This document shows, piece by piece, positions 1 through 5,330 of a stretch of DNA of 7,135 bases (positions are counted from its first letter, which is position 1; each line of letters starts with the position of its first letter). Both the position numbers and the translations under genes were made by a program. Source of the stretch: Pseudomonadota bacterium (GTDB lineage: Bacteria > Pseudomonadota > Alphaproteobacteria > UBA828 > JAPUJA01). The notes under the pieces were generated by a model. The model had not been told where the DNA came from and searched no databases. It saw only the letters and a program-made list of their open reading frames with translations. Where the stretch lies: assembly GCA_027296525.1 (NCBI GenBank), contig JAPUJA010000012.1, positions 1 through 7,135 on the forward strand, written 5' to 3'.

Positions 1-58
1 CAGCCTTCACTGTCGTGGGCGTGCTCAATGCCAATGCAAATAACGCTGCGATGATCAT
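1..58 (-). CDS. N-terminus of a putative exported protein (partial, runs off left edge)
   Basis: Only 19 codons lie in the window, reading MIIAALFALALSTPTTVKA from an ATG at 58. The hydrophobic run IIAALFALALS followed by small polar residues and an Ala looks like a Sec signal peptide with possible cleavage after VKA. The positive n-region is missing from this start. The preceding in-frame codons read Ile-Lys-Arg (ATA AAG CGC), so a non-standard earlier start could add basic residues. A GAGG on the minus strand (70-73) lies 11 nt upstream, somewhat far. The gene follows the amidase stop by 33 nt and is probably the last visible member of that operon. The mature protein is outside the window, so no function can be given. 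A periplasmic binding protein would suit an amidase operon, but that is a guess. Confidence 0.5.
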   Translation of the reverse strand, partial: MIIAALFALALSTPTTVKA

Positions 59-74
59 GCGCTTTATGGCCTCG

Positions 75-84
75 CCCCCCCCCC
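75..84. repeat. Homopolymer tract of ten C (poly-G on the coding strand)
   Basis: Ten consecutive C residues on the plus strand lie between the amidase stop codon and the weak ribosome-binding site of the next minus-strand gene. The tract is outside both reading frames. Runs of this length are prone to slipped-strand length change, and sequencing errors are also common in them. Confidence 0.9.
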
Positions 85-91
85 GCGGGCC

Positions 92-1501
92 TCAGAGCGG
101 CGGGCGGTACTGGGCCCAGGGGCGGAGCGTCTCGAAGGCCGCGCCGATTCGAAGCACCGTCAGGTCATCGGTGCGCTTTCCCACGATCTGAAGGCCCGTC
201 GGCAGCCCTTCCTTCGAGAAGCCCGAGGGCACGGAAAGCGCCGGCAGTTTGAGCGCGTTGAACTGCATGGTCATGTCCATGTTCACGAACTTGCCGTCTT
301 CGTCGACGCCGATCGAGCCGAGCTCATCATACTCGACCGGGGGCGCCGGGATCGCCTCGGTCGGGCAAAGCAGCGCGTCGCAACGCTCGAACACCTCACG
401 CAGCTTGTTCCACGCCTCGGTATAGATGAGCTGCGTCTTGTAGAAATCGACGGCGCTCATCTTCAGGCCGTCTTCCATCGCGCTCACGATCGAGGGGTGC
501 ATCTTCTCGCGCCATTTCTCCAGATGCTCGCCAAAGAGCGCGGCCTCGAACACGTTCCAGTAGCTCCACCAGGCGTAGTTGAAATCCGCCGTCCAGCCGA
601 GCTCGACCTCCTCGACCTCGGCGCCCGCCTCCTTGAACGCCTCGGCCGCGGCCCGCGTGTTCGCCTCGACGTCCGGGTCGATGGCGTAGTAGCCGTAATC
701 GACGCTCAAGGCCAAACGCATGCCCTTGATTCCTGAGGGCGGCGGGACGGGAACCTCAAGCGCAGGGATCAGCGTGTTGAGGTCGCGTTCGTCGGGTCCC
801 TGGCAGATATCGAGGAAGAGCGCGGCGTCCGCGATCGTGCGGCAGAGCGGCCCGTGGCAGAGCATGAAGTCGTATTGGGTGGGGAGAAACTCGAAGGGGA
901 TCCGCCCCGATGAGGGCTTCAAGCCCACGCAGCCCGAATGCGCCGCCGGGATGCGCACCGAGCCCCCGGCGTCCGAGCCTTCGGCCAAGGGCACCGCGCC
1001 CGCGGCCACGGCCGCCGCCGAGCCGCCCGAGGAGCCGCCCGGGGTTCGCTCCGTGTTCCAGGGATTGCGCGTGATGCCCCAGAGCGGCGTGTCGGTCAGG
1101 CTCGAGAAGGCGAATTCGGGGGTCGTCGTCTTGCCCACCATGATCGCGCCCGCGCCGAGCAGGTTTTGAACCACGAGAGCGTCTTCGTCGGGGACATAGT
1201 TCTCGTAGATGTAAGAACCGAAGGTCGTGCGCTTGCCCTTCGTGGGCGTCAGGTCCTTGATCGCGATGGGCACGCCGTGGAGCGGCCCCAGGGACTCGCC
1301 GGCCAGAACGGCGGCTTCGGCGGCCTTCGCCTTCTCGATCGCCTCGTCCGGATAGGTGAAGCAGAAGCAGTTGAGCTTGCCGTTCACTTCCTCGATGCGC
1401 GCGAGGCTGTTCTTGACGACCTCGACCGGCGAGATCGTCTTCGCGGCGATGAGCCTTGCGAGCTCGAGCGCGGGCGTGTAGCAGAGTTCGAGATCGCTCA
1501 T
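92..1501 (-). CDS. Amidase-signature family hydrolase
   Basis: A 469-residue serine amidohydrolase of the amidase-signature family, which hydrolyses carboxamides and also includes GatA. The triad is visible: Lys82 in PIAIKDLTP, cis-Ser157 in the glycine/serine loop TPGGSSGGSAAAVAAG (153-168), and nucleophile Ser181 in GSDAGGSVRIPA (175-186). The 24-residue spacing between the two serines equals that of FAAH (Ser217/Ser241). The length is normal for the family, and no signal peptide or membrane segment is seen, so it is probably cytoplasmic. The ATG at 1501 is chosen because GGGAG (1510-1514) lies 8 nt upstream and the start is only 4 nt past the stop of the phosphatase gene. An ATG at 1534 would give an 11-residue extension overlapping that gene. 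GatA is unlikely, since no gatB or gatC neighbour is visible. The substrate cannot be read from sequence. The operon position after a kinase and a phosphatase suggests small-molecule catabolism. Confidence 0.95.
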   Translation of the reverse strand: MSDLELCYTPALELARLIAAKTISPVEVVKNSLARIEEVNGKLNCFCFTYPDEAIEKAKAAEAAVLAGESLGPLHGVPIAIKDLTPTKGKRTTFGSYIYENYVPDEDALVVQNLLGAGAIMVGKTTTPEFAFSSLTDTPLWGITRNPWNTERTPGGSSGGSAAAVAAGAVPLAEGSDAGGSVRIPAAHSGCVGLKPSSGRIPFEFLPTQYDFMLCHGPLCRTIADAALFLDICQGPDERDLNTLIPALEVPVPPPSGIKGMRLALSVDYGYYAIDPDVEANTRAAAEAFKEAGAEVEEVELGWTADFNYAWWSYWNVFEAALFGEHLEKWREKMHPSIVSAMEDGLKMSAVDFYKTQLIYTEAWNKLREVFERCDALLCPTEAIPAPPVEYDELGSIGVDEDGKFVNMDMTMQFNALKLPALSVPSGFSKEGLPTGLQIVGKRTDDLTVLRIGAAFETLRPWAQYRPPL

Positions 1502-1505
1502 TTCG

Positions 1506-2324
1506 TCATCTCCCTGAAGGCTCACGATCGGCATCTTGTTCTTCGAGCACCTCGGCCAGAAAGCCGATGGTCTCTTCGAGCAGCTCGTGGCTCGATGCCG
1601 CCACGACTTGGCTTTGCGGGCCCTTAAGCCGCTCGTTCCCCTGCCAGTCGGCCAGCACGCCGCCCGCGCCGCGCAGGATCGGTATGAGTGGCAGGTAGTC
1701 GTAGGGCATCATGGTGCCGTCGGTGACGATGTCGATGAAACCCGAGGCGAGCAGCCCGTAGCCGTAATTGAAATGGCCGTAGGACGGCATCCGGACCCGC
1801 TCCGCGAGCCGGTAGAAGGCCTCGCGGTACGCGTCCTTGAAATAATGCGGCGAGGAGCAGGAAAGGGTCGCCGCCTCGAGGCCCGAACAATCGCGCACCC
1901 TCACCGGACGGCCGTCGAGCGTCGTGGGCCGTCCTGCTGCGCCGATCCAGCGCTGGCGGAGCGGTGGGTTGTCGATCACGCCCAGGATCGGCTCGCCGTC
2001 CTGGAGCAATGAGATGAGCGTGCCGAACATCGGCGCGCCGGCGACGAAGGCGACTGTTCCGTCGATCGGATCGAGCGTCCAGGTGAACGCGGCATCGGCC
2101 CGCTCGGGCGGAAACTCTTCGCCGATGATGCCGTGCTCCGGGTAGGCCGCGCGGATCATGCCGCGCATGATCTCCTCGCCCTCGCGGTCGGCCTCGGTCA
2201 CGGGGCTTTTGTCGGCCTTGTGCTCGACCGTGAAGGCGGATTGGAAATATTTCATCGCGTTTTCGGCGTTGGCCGAGGCCAACCTCTCGGCGAAGGCGAT
2301 GAAGTCGTCGAGTTCGCTTGCCAT
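1506..2324 (-). CDS. Inositol monophosphatase family protein, HisN-type (probable histidinol-phosphatase or related sugar/alcohol phosphatase)
   Basis: A 272-residue Mg2+-dependent phosphatase of the IMPase superfamily. Expected metal ligands are Glu69 (GEE), Asp85 and Asp88 in WTLDPIDGT (82-90), and Asp209. The second metal motif is PYDY (207-210) followed by GAGGVLADWQG (219-229), rather than the WD-AA form of true inositol phosphatases. That form, with FGTLISLL (100-107), GVIDNP (115-120) and GRPTTLDGRPVR (131-142), is what I recognise from HisN histidinol-phosphatases. No other histidine gene is visible, and the residue after DPIDGT is Val91, where I recall Lys or Arg as usual in HisN, so a different substrate is possible. 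The start at 2324 is preceded by AGGAAAG (2332-2338) with a 7-nt spacer. A longer in-frame reading back to 2870 runs through the upstream kinase gene and is not credible. The gene is 41 nt after the kinase and 4 nt before the amidase, so it is probably translationally coupled to the amidase. Confidence 0.9.
   Translation of the reverse strand: MASELDDFIAFAERLASANAENAMKYFQSAFTVEHKADKSPVTEADREGEEIMRGMIRAAYPEHGIIGEEFPPERADAAFTWTLDPIDGTVAFVAGAPMFGTLISLLQDGEPILGVIDNPPLRQRWIGAAGRPTTLDGRPVRVRDCSGLEAATLSCSSPHYFKDAYREAFYRLAERVRMPSYGHFNYGYGLLASGFIDIVTDGTMMPYDYLPLIPILRGAGGVLADWQGNERLKGPQSQVVAASSHELLEETIGFLAEVLEEQDADREPSGR
1510..1514 (-). promoter_or_regulatory. Ribosome-binding site of the amidase gene, inside the end of the phosphatase gene
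   Basis: GGGAG on the minus strand sits 8 nt before the ATG at 1501 and overlaps the last codons of the phosphatase. It fixes the amidase start at 1501 rather than 1534 and implies translational coupling. Confidence 0.75.
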
Positions 2325-2365
2325 GGCGCTTCTTTCCTGGTTGGGCCGACCGGCGGACTCCGCGC

Positions 2366-3328
2366 TCAAAACGTCTTGTAGACCGCGTAGATGCGATCGA
2401 GGCGCTCGACATTCATGGTCGAATAGACGCTGTAGTCGAAGGCGACGGGCCTCGGCGTCACCTCGGCGAGGAAACTCCAGGTCGTCTCGCGCAGACACGT
2501 CGCCAGCATCATCGCCCAGTAGCGGCGCAGCAGATCGTCGCTTGGGCGGGTCTCGTAGTAGAACTCCAGGAATCGCGTCGCCTTGTCCAGGGTGATCTCG
2601 GTGTTCATCCCGATCCCGGCGAGATCGAAGAGCTCGGAGTCGTAGCCGGCATATTCCCAGTCGACGAGCCAGAGGCGCTTTCCATCGTCGATGTAGTTCT
2701 GGGGCAACACGTCGTTGTGGGCAAAGACGATGTTGACGGCGCCGGTTACTTCTTCCGCCTCGTCGTTGATTTCGAGATAGCCGGGCAAGCGATCGAGCCA
2801 GCGTTTGTCGAGCGTGTCTTTCTTGTCGTAAAGCTGGCGGATGTACCAGCGGATGTGATGGAAGGGCCAAAAGATGAAACCCGGCCCGTCGAGATGCTTG
2901 TGCGCCTCCCGGTGGAGGCGCTTGAGCGATTGGGCCACGCCCTCGAGATAGCGCACTTCGCGAACGTCCGCGGGCGTCAACGACTTGCCCTCGATGAAAC
3001 GAATCACCACGAGCCCCGGCTCACCATAGATGACCTCCGGCGAAATGCCCACCTTGGCCGTCGCCCGCATGGCGAGAAGCTCGTTGGCGCGGATGGCGCC
3101 GATATGGGGCTCGTCCTTGCCGACCTTGACGACGAACTTCTCGCCGCCATCCTCGACCGTGAGGTTGATGTTGCTCAAGCCCCCGCTCAAGAGTTCGGGC
3201 TCGACCGCGCCCGACCAGATCGGGATGTTCTTCGCGCGCTCGATCGCCTCGACGGCGTGCTCGTCGGCGCCTTGGGCGCCCGAGATCATCGCGAAGACGC
3301 CGTCGATCTCCCGGCCTTCTTCCGCCAT
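2366..3328 (-). CDS. Phosphotransferase of the choline/ethanolamine kinase (APH-fold) family
   Basis: A 320-residue small-molecule kinase with the APH/choline-kinase fold, predicted to move the ATP gamma-phosphate to a hydroxyl group. Visible parts in order: nucleotide-binding loop LLSGGLSNINLTV (47-59), ATP-anchoring Lys68 in FVVKVG, candidate helix-C Glu83 in ANELLAM, Brenner motif FAHNDVLPQN (202-211) with catalytic Asp206 and metal ligand Asn211, and the DFG-equivalent LVDWEYAGYDSELFDLA (221-237) with Asp223. The WEYAGYD stretch resembles choline/ethanolamine kinases and LicA/ThiK-like enzymes more than antibiotic kinases. The true acceptor is unknown. The start at 3328 has GGGGGAG (3336-3342) 7 nt upstream. 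No signal peptide is present. It is the first gene of a probable operon with the HisN-type phosphatase and the amidase. A kinase beside a phosphatase suggests work on related phosphorylated metabolites, but that is inference. Confidence 0.93.
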   Translation of the reverse strand: MAEEGREIDGVFAMISGAQGADEHAVEAIERAKNIPIWSGAVEPELLSGGLSNINLTVEDGGEKFVVKVGKDEPHIGAIRANELLAMRATAKVGISPEVIYGEPGLVVIRFIEGKSLTPADVREVRYLEGVAQSLKRLHREAHKHLDGPGFIFWPFHHIRWYIRQLYDKKDTLDKRWLDRLPGYLEINDEAEEVTGAVNIVFAHNDVLPQNYIDDGKRLWLVDWEYAGYDSELFDLAGIGMNTEITLDKATRFLEFYYETRPSDDLLRRYWAMMLATCLRETTWSFLAEVTPRPVAFDYSVYSTMNVERLDRIYAVYKTF

Positions 3329-3379
3329 TTGCGTGCTCCCCCGTGTCCCCGCGGTTCGCGCCCGGGCGGCGATCCTGAA

Positions 3380-3399
3380 GCCGCCTCTTTTCGGGCGGC
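3380..3399 (-). other. GC-rich hairpin in the leader of the kinase operon
   Basis: A perfect 6-bp inverted repeat, GCCGCC / GGCGGC, with an 8-nt loop. On the minus strand it comes directly after the candidate -10 box and about 50 nt before the kinase start, so it would sit at or just after the start of transcription. It is not followed by a T-run, so it is a poor terminator for the upstream flavoprotein gene. It could be an operator or leader structure, or chance in GC-rich DNA. Confidence 0.4.
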
Positions 3400-3428
3400 A
3401 TTGTTTCCGGATCGAGCCTTGAATTCAA
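3400..3428 (-). promoter_or_regulatory. Candidate sigma70-type promoter for the kinase-phosphatase-amidase operon
   Basis: On the minus strand TTGAAT (3423-3428, 4 of 6 to TTGACA) is followed after exactly 17 nt by AACAAT (3400-3405, 4 of 6 to TATAAT). It lies in the 134-bp gap between the flavoprotein stop and the kinase start, correctly oriented. The -35 box is part of the 10-bp palindrome TTGAATTCAA (3419-3428). It is supported by position and spacing only. Confidence 0.4.
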
Positions 3429-3462
3429 CCGCCGCGCGATCGATGGATCGGAGGATTCGGCG

Positions 3463-4092
3463 CTACGGAAGAGGCGTTTCTTCGGTGGTTGCACCGGCGA
3501 CATCGTCCTCGTGGGCCGTCCCCTTGCCGCGCATCCAACGGTGGGCGGTGAGCGCGACCCGGCGCCCGAGCAGCGCAGCGCTCGCGCGGTCGCTCGCGGG
3601 CACGGCCTGGCAGGCCCCTTCTTCCGGCTCGGTTTGCGCGATGGCGCCCAGGAACCCGCCCAGGCGGTTGACGTCGTGCGCCCGACTCCAGCGTGATCCA
3701 CCGCCGGGCATGAGGCCCAGGCCCACCCAGATCATGCCGTGCCGGGCCGCGAAGCTCGCGAGCTGCGCCAACGTGTTCGGCTTGTCACCGTCACGCGGAC
3801 CCGAGCTCGTGAAGCCGGCGGCGATCTTGTCCTTCCATCGCTGCTCCAGCCAGGCCGTGGCGCTCGCCTCCATGAATGCCTTGTAGGGGGAGGATGCGCT
3901 TCCCATCGAGGTCGGCGCGCCGAAGATGATGGCATCGGCCTCGTCGAGCTCGGCCCAACGCTCATCCGTCTCGTCCGTGGAAAGGAGGCGAACGATCGTA
4001 TCTTCGATCGATGCGGCTCCCTGGGCCACGGCAAGGGCCTGGGTCTCGGTGTCGCCCAGGCCTGCGTGGTAGACGATGGCGATCGAGATCAA
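3463..4092 (-). CDS. WrbA-like flavodoxin-fold protein (putative NAD(P)H:quinone/FMN reductase)
   Basis: A 209-residue protein of the flavodoxin-like fold, probably an FMN-binding, NAD(P)H-dependent quinone reductase related to WrbA. It opens with beta-strand ISIAIVYHAG (2-11) and the phosphate-loop region GLGDTETQA (11-19), then has FGAPTSMGSASSPYKAFMEAS (57-77), the WKDKIAAGFTSSG block (86-98) and the flavin-side loop GMIWVGLGLMPGG (119-131). Family members I recall carry GYGHT where this one has GLGDT, so Asp14 replaces the usual His. The residues after about 190 are polar and probably a disordered tail. The start is a TTG (4090-4092) with GAGGAG (4101-4106) 8 nt upstream, and translation begins LISIAIVY (Met as initiator). 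The gene is divergent from the LysR regulator and is that regulator's most likely target. The electron acceptor is not determinable here. Confidence 0.88.
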   Translation of the reverse strand: MISIAIVYHAGLGDTETQALAVAQGAASIEDTIVRLLSTDETDERWAELDEADAIIFGAPTSMGSASSPYKAFMEASATAWLEQRWKDKIAAGFTSSGPRDGDKPNTLAQLASFAARHGMIWVGLGLMPGGGSRWSRAHDVNRLGGFLGAIAQTEPEEGACQAVPASDRASAALLGRRVALTAHRWMRGKGTAHEDDVAGATTEETPLP

Positions 4093-4100
4093 CGGCGTTG

Positions 4101-4106
4101 CTCCTC
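4101..4106 (-). promoter_or_regulatory. Ribosome-binding site that decides the TTG start of the flavoprotein gene
   Basis: GAGGAG on the minus strand lies 8 nt before the TTG at 4092. The first beta-strand of the fold begins at the next codon, so no later start is reasonable. Confidence 0.7.
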
Positions 4107-4133
4107 AACCTTGAGCGCGTGGAAAGAGCCCGA

Positions 4134-4145
4134 AATCGGCCGATT
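4134..4145. other. Perfect 12-bp palindrome in the flavoprotein leader
   Basis: AATCGGCCGATT is self-complementary and lies 42 nt upstream of the flavoprotein start. It does not extend outward. It may be an operator half-site pair or may be chance, and nothing ties it to a known regulator. Confidence 0.35.
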
Positions 4146-4173
4146 CTCTGCACCACTCCTTGCGCTGTCGACC

Positions 4174-4203
4174 TTGACCCTTTTGGGCTTGAAGCGGAAA
4201 TAT
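4174..4203 (+). promoter_or_regulatory. Weak candidate promoter for the LysR gene
   Basis: TTGACC (4174-4179, 5 of 6 to TTGACA) has AAATAT (4198-4203, 3 of 6 to TATAAT) 18 nt later. The -10 match is poor, but it abuts the OxyR-like site, which would suit the autorepression common in LysR genes. This is a tentative call. Confidence 0.25.
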
Positions 4204-4236
4204 TGGTTGGCTCTGCTTTCGATAGCGCTAAGCTAT
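4200..4236. promoter_or_regulatory. OxyR-like / LysR-type tandem operator in the divergent intergenic region
   Basis: The strong site is ATAGCGCTAAGCTAT (4222-4236): 5-bp perfect arms ATAGC/GCTAT around GCTAA, matching both the LysR T-N11-A rule and the OxyR core ATAG-N7-CTAT. Seven nucleotides to its left, the spacing of tandem OxyR sites, lies a weaker copy ATAT-N7-CTCT (4200-4214) matching 6 of the 8 core positions. The strong dyad centre is 94 bp from the LysR start and 137 bp from the flavoprotein start. A strong recognition site with a weak site on the flavoprotein side fits the usual recognition/activation arrangement for activating that gene. The operator role is inferred. Confidence 0.6.
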
Positions 4237-4308
4237 TGGAGAGGATGCGCCTGGGAGGCTGGCGGCTCGCGGTTAATCTCCCCACCTTTTCGGCGCGTTC
4301 AGAATGTC

Positions 4309-4314
4309 GGGAGG
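4309..4314 (+). promoter_or_regulatory. Ribosome-binding site of the LysR gene
   Basis: GGGAGG ends 8 nt before the ATG at 4323. A second GAGG (4317-4320) is 8 nt before the in-frame ATG at 4329, so initiation two codons later cannot be excluded. Confidence 0.65.
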
Positions 4315-4322
4315 TCGAGGCC

Positions 4323-5204
4323 ATGGAGATGCATCAGGTCCGGTATTTCCTGGCCTTGTGCGAGGAGTTGAACTTCACGCGGGCGGCGGCGAGGTGCAAC
4401 GTCGCCCAGCCCTCGCTCACGCGCGCGGTCAAGAAGCTCGAAGAAGAGCTTGGCGGCCCGCTGTTCCGCCGGGAGCGGAATCTGACGCACCTCACCGACC
4501 TCGGCCGGCTCATGAAGCCGCACCTCGAGTCCATCTACACCTCATCCCAAGCGGCGCGCTCCCAGGCGGATGATTTTCGCGGCCTTAAGCGGGCGCCGCT
4601 CAAGCTCGGCGTGATGTGCACGATCGGGCCGGCACGTCTCATCAGTTTCTTCGACCGGCTGAACAAGGACGCGCCCAACGTCGAGCTTTCGCTCCATGAG
4701 TCACCCGGCGAGGGGCTCGTCGAGGAGATGATGCAGGGCGAACTCGATATCGCGCTCGTTGGCCTGCCGGAATATCCCGAGCGTTTCGACGCCCGTCCGC
4801 TTTTTACCGAGCGCTACGTGATCGCGTTCTACAAGGGGCACCGCTTCGAGGCGATGAACGCCGTGCCGCTCAAGCAGCTCGATAAGGAGGATTACCTCGA
4901 CCGGACCAACTGCGAGTATCTGGATCATTTTGATGCTCTCGGGATTCCCATGCCGTGCGATGTCAACATTCGTTACGAAAGCGAACGCGAAGACTGGATT
5001 CAGGCGATGATTCTGGCGAAAATCGGTTGCTCGGTGATGCCCGAGTCGCTGCCTGTGCTTCCCGGCATCCTCACCCGGGTCTTGATCGAGCCCGATCTTG
5101 CGCGCGACATTAGCCTGGTGACGGTCGCGGGGCGGCGCTTCTCACCGGCGGTCAAGACCTTCGTCCACCTCGCCGAGCGCTACGACTGGGAGACCGCCAT
5201 GTGA
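4323..5204 (+). CDS. LysR-family transcriptional regulator (OxyR-like subgroup)
   Basis: A 293-residue LysR-type regulator of normal length. The N-terminal winged helix-turn-helix starts MEMHQVRYFLALCEELNFTR, with recognition region AAARCNVAQPSLTRAVKKLE (21-40) and wing GGPLFRRERN (44-53). A linker helix follows to about 88, and the periplasmic-binding-protein-like effector domain begins at KLGVMCTIGP (94-103), with GELDIALVG (139-147) typical of the fold. Cysteines occur at 14, 25, 99, 197, 212 and 236. Counting back from the Arg217 region, Cys197 falls within one residue of the OxyR redox cysteine (C199 in E. coli), whereas Cys212 is not at the position of C208. The start at 4323 matches family N-termini and has GGGAGG 8 nt upstream. 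An open frame back to 4011 runs through the divergent gene and is rejected. It likely controls the flavoprotein gene and itself through the dyad at 4222-4236. The inducer is unknown. Confidence 0.93.
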   Translation: MEMHQVRYFLALCEELNFTRAAARCNVAQPSLTRAVKKLEEELGGPLFRRERNLTHLTDLGRLMKPHLESIYTSSQAARSQADDFRGLKRAPLKLGVMCTIGPARLISFFDRLNKDAPNVELSLHESPGEGLVEEMMQGELDIALVGLPEYPERFDARPLFTERYVIAFYKGHRFEAMNAVPLKQLDKEDYLDRTNCEYLDHFDALGIPMPCDVNIRYESEREDWIQAMILAKIGCSVMPESLPVLPGILTRVLIEPDLARDISLVTVAGRRFSPAVKTFVHLAERYDWETAM

Positions 5205-5235
5205 GCGTGAGCGTTTCGGTATGAAGAGGTCCCCA

Positions 5236-5259
5236 CCCGCGTCGTTGGCACGAGGCGGG
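5236..5259. terminator. Hairpin between convergent genes, possible bidirectional terminator
   Basis: A 10-bp stem with one G-G mismatch and a TGGC loop: CCCGCGTCGT pairs with ACGAGGCGGG. It lies in the 126-bp gap between the LysR stop and the stop of the glutamate-synthase-like gene, where terminators for both are expected. Neither strand has a clear T-run after the stem, so intrinsic termination is uncertain. The rest of this gap shows nothing else I can support. Confidence 0.4.
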
Positions 5260-5330
5260 CGGGTTCTCGAGGGTGGACGGCGCAGCATCCCCGCAGGGGG
5301 GCGCAACATTGATCGGGGACCGCTACGCCG

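Noticed and set aside
92..1501. GatA subunit of the tRNA amidotransferase
   Set aside because: The triad is shared with GatA, but no gatB or gatC is adjacent and the operon partners are small-molecule enzymes.
1502..1534. Alternative amidase start at 1534 adding 11 residues
   Set aside because: It overlaps the phosphatase gene and lacks a good ribosome-binding site, while 1501 has GGGAG at 8 nt.
938..1627. A 229-codon plus-strand frame opposite the amidase
   Set aside because: It is an Arg-rich shadow of the amidase Gly/Ala signature region and is not protein-like.
2325..2870. N-terminal extension of the phosphatase gene back to 2870
   Set aside because: The extra 182 residues are Arg-rich out-of-frame sequence of the kinase gene. 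The HisN-type domain begins at MASELDDF with a good ribosome-binding site.
2366..3328. Aminoglycoside-resistance kinase
   Set aside because: The fold is shared, but the LVDWEYAGYDSE motif and the metabolic context fit choline/ethanolamine-type kinases better. No mobile element or resistance neighbour is present.
2318..3886. A 522-codon plus-strand open frame opposite the kinase and flavoprotein genes
   Set aside because: It is antisense to two genes with intact catalytic motifs, spans their intergenic promoter region, and its product is Arg/Asp/Ala-rich without any recognisable motif. Long antisense frames are expected in GC-rich DNA.
4011..4322. N-terminal extension of the LysR gene back to 4011
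   Set aside because: It runs antisense through the flavoprotein start and the operator region. LysR proteins start at the MEMHQVRYF block.
5286..5300. CCCC-GCA-GGGG mini-hairpin in the convergent gap
   Set aside because: The 4-bp stem with a 3-nt loop and no T-run is too short to call a terminator.
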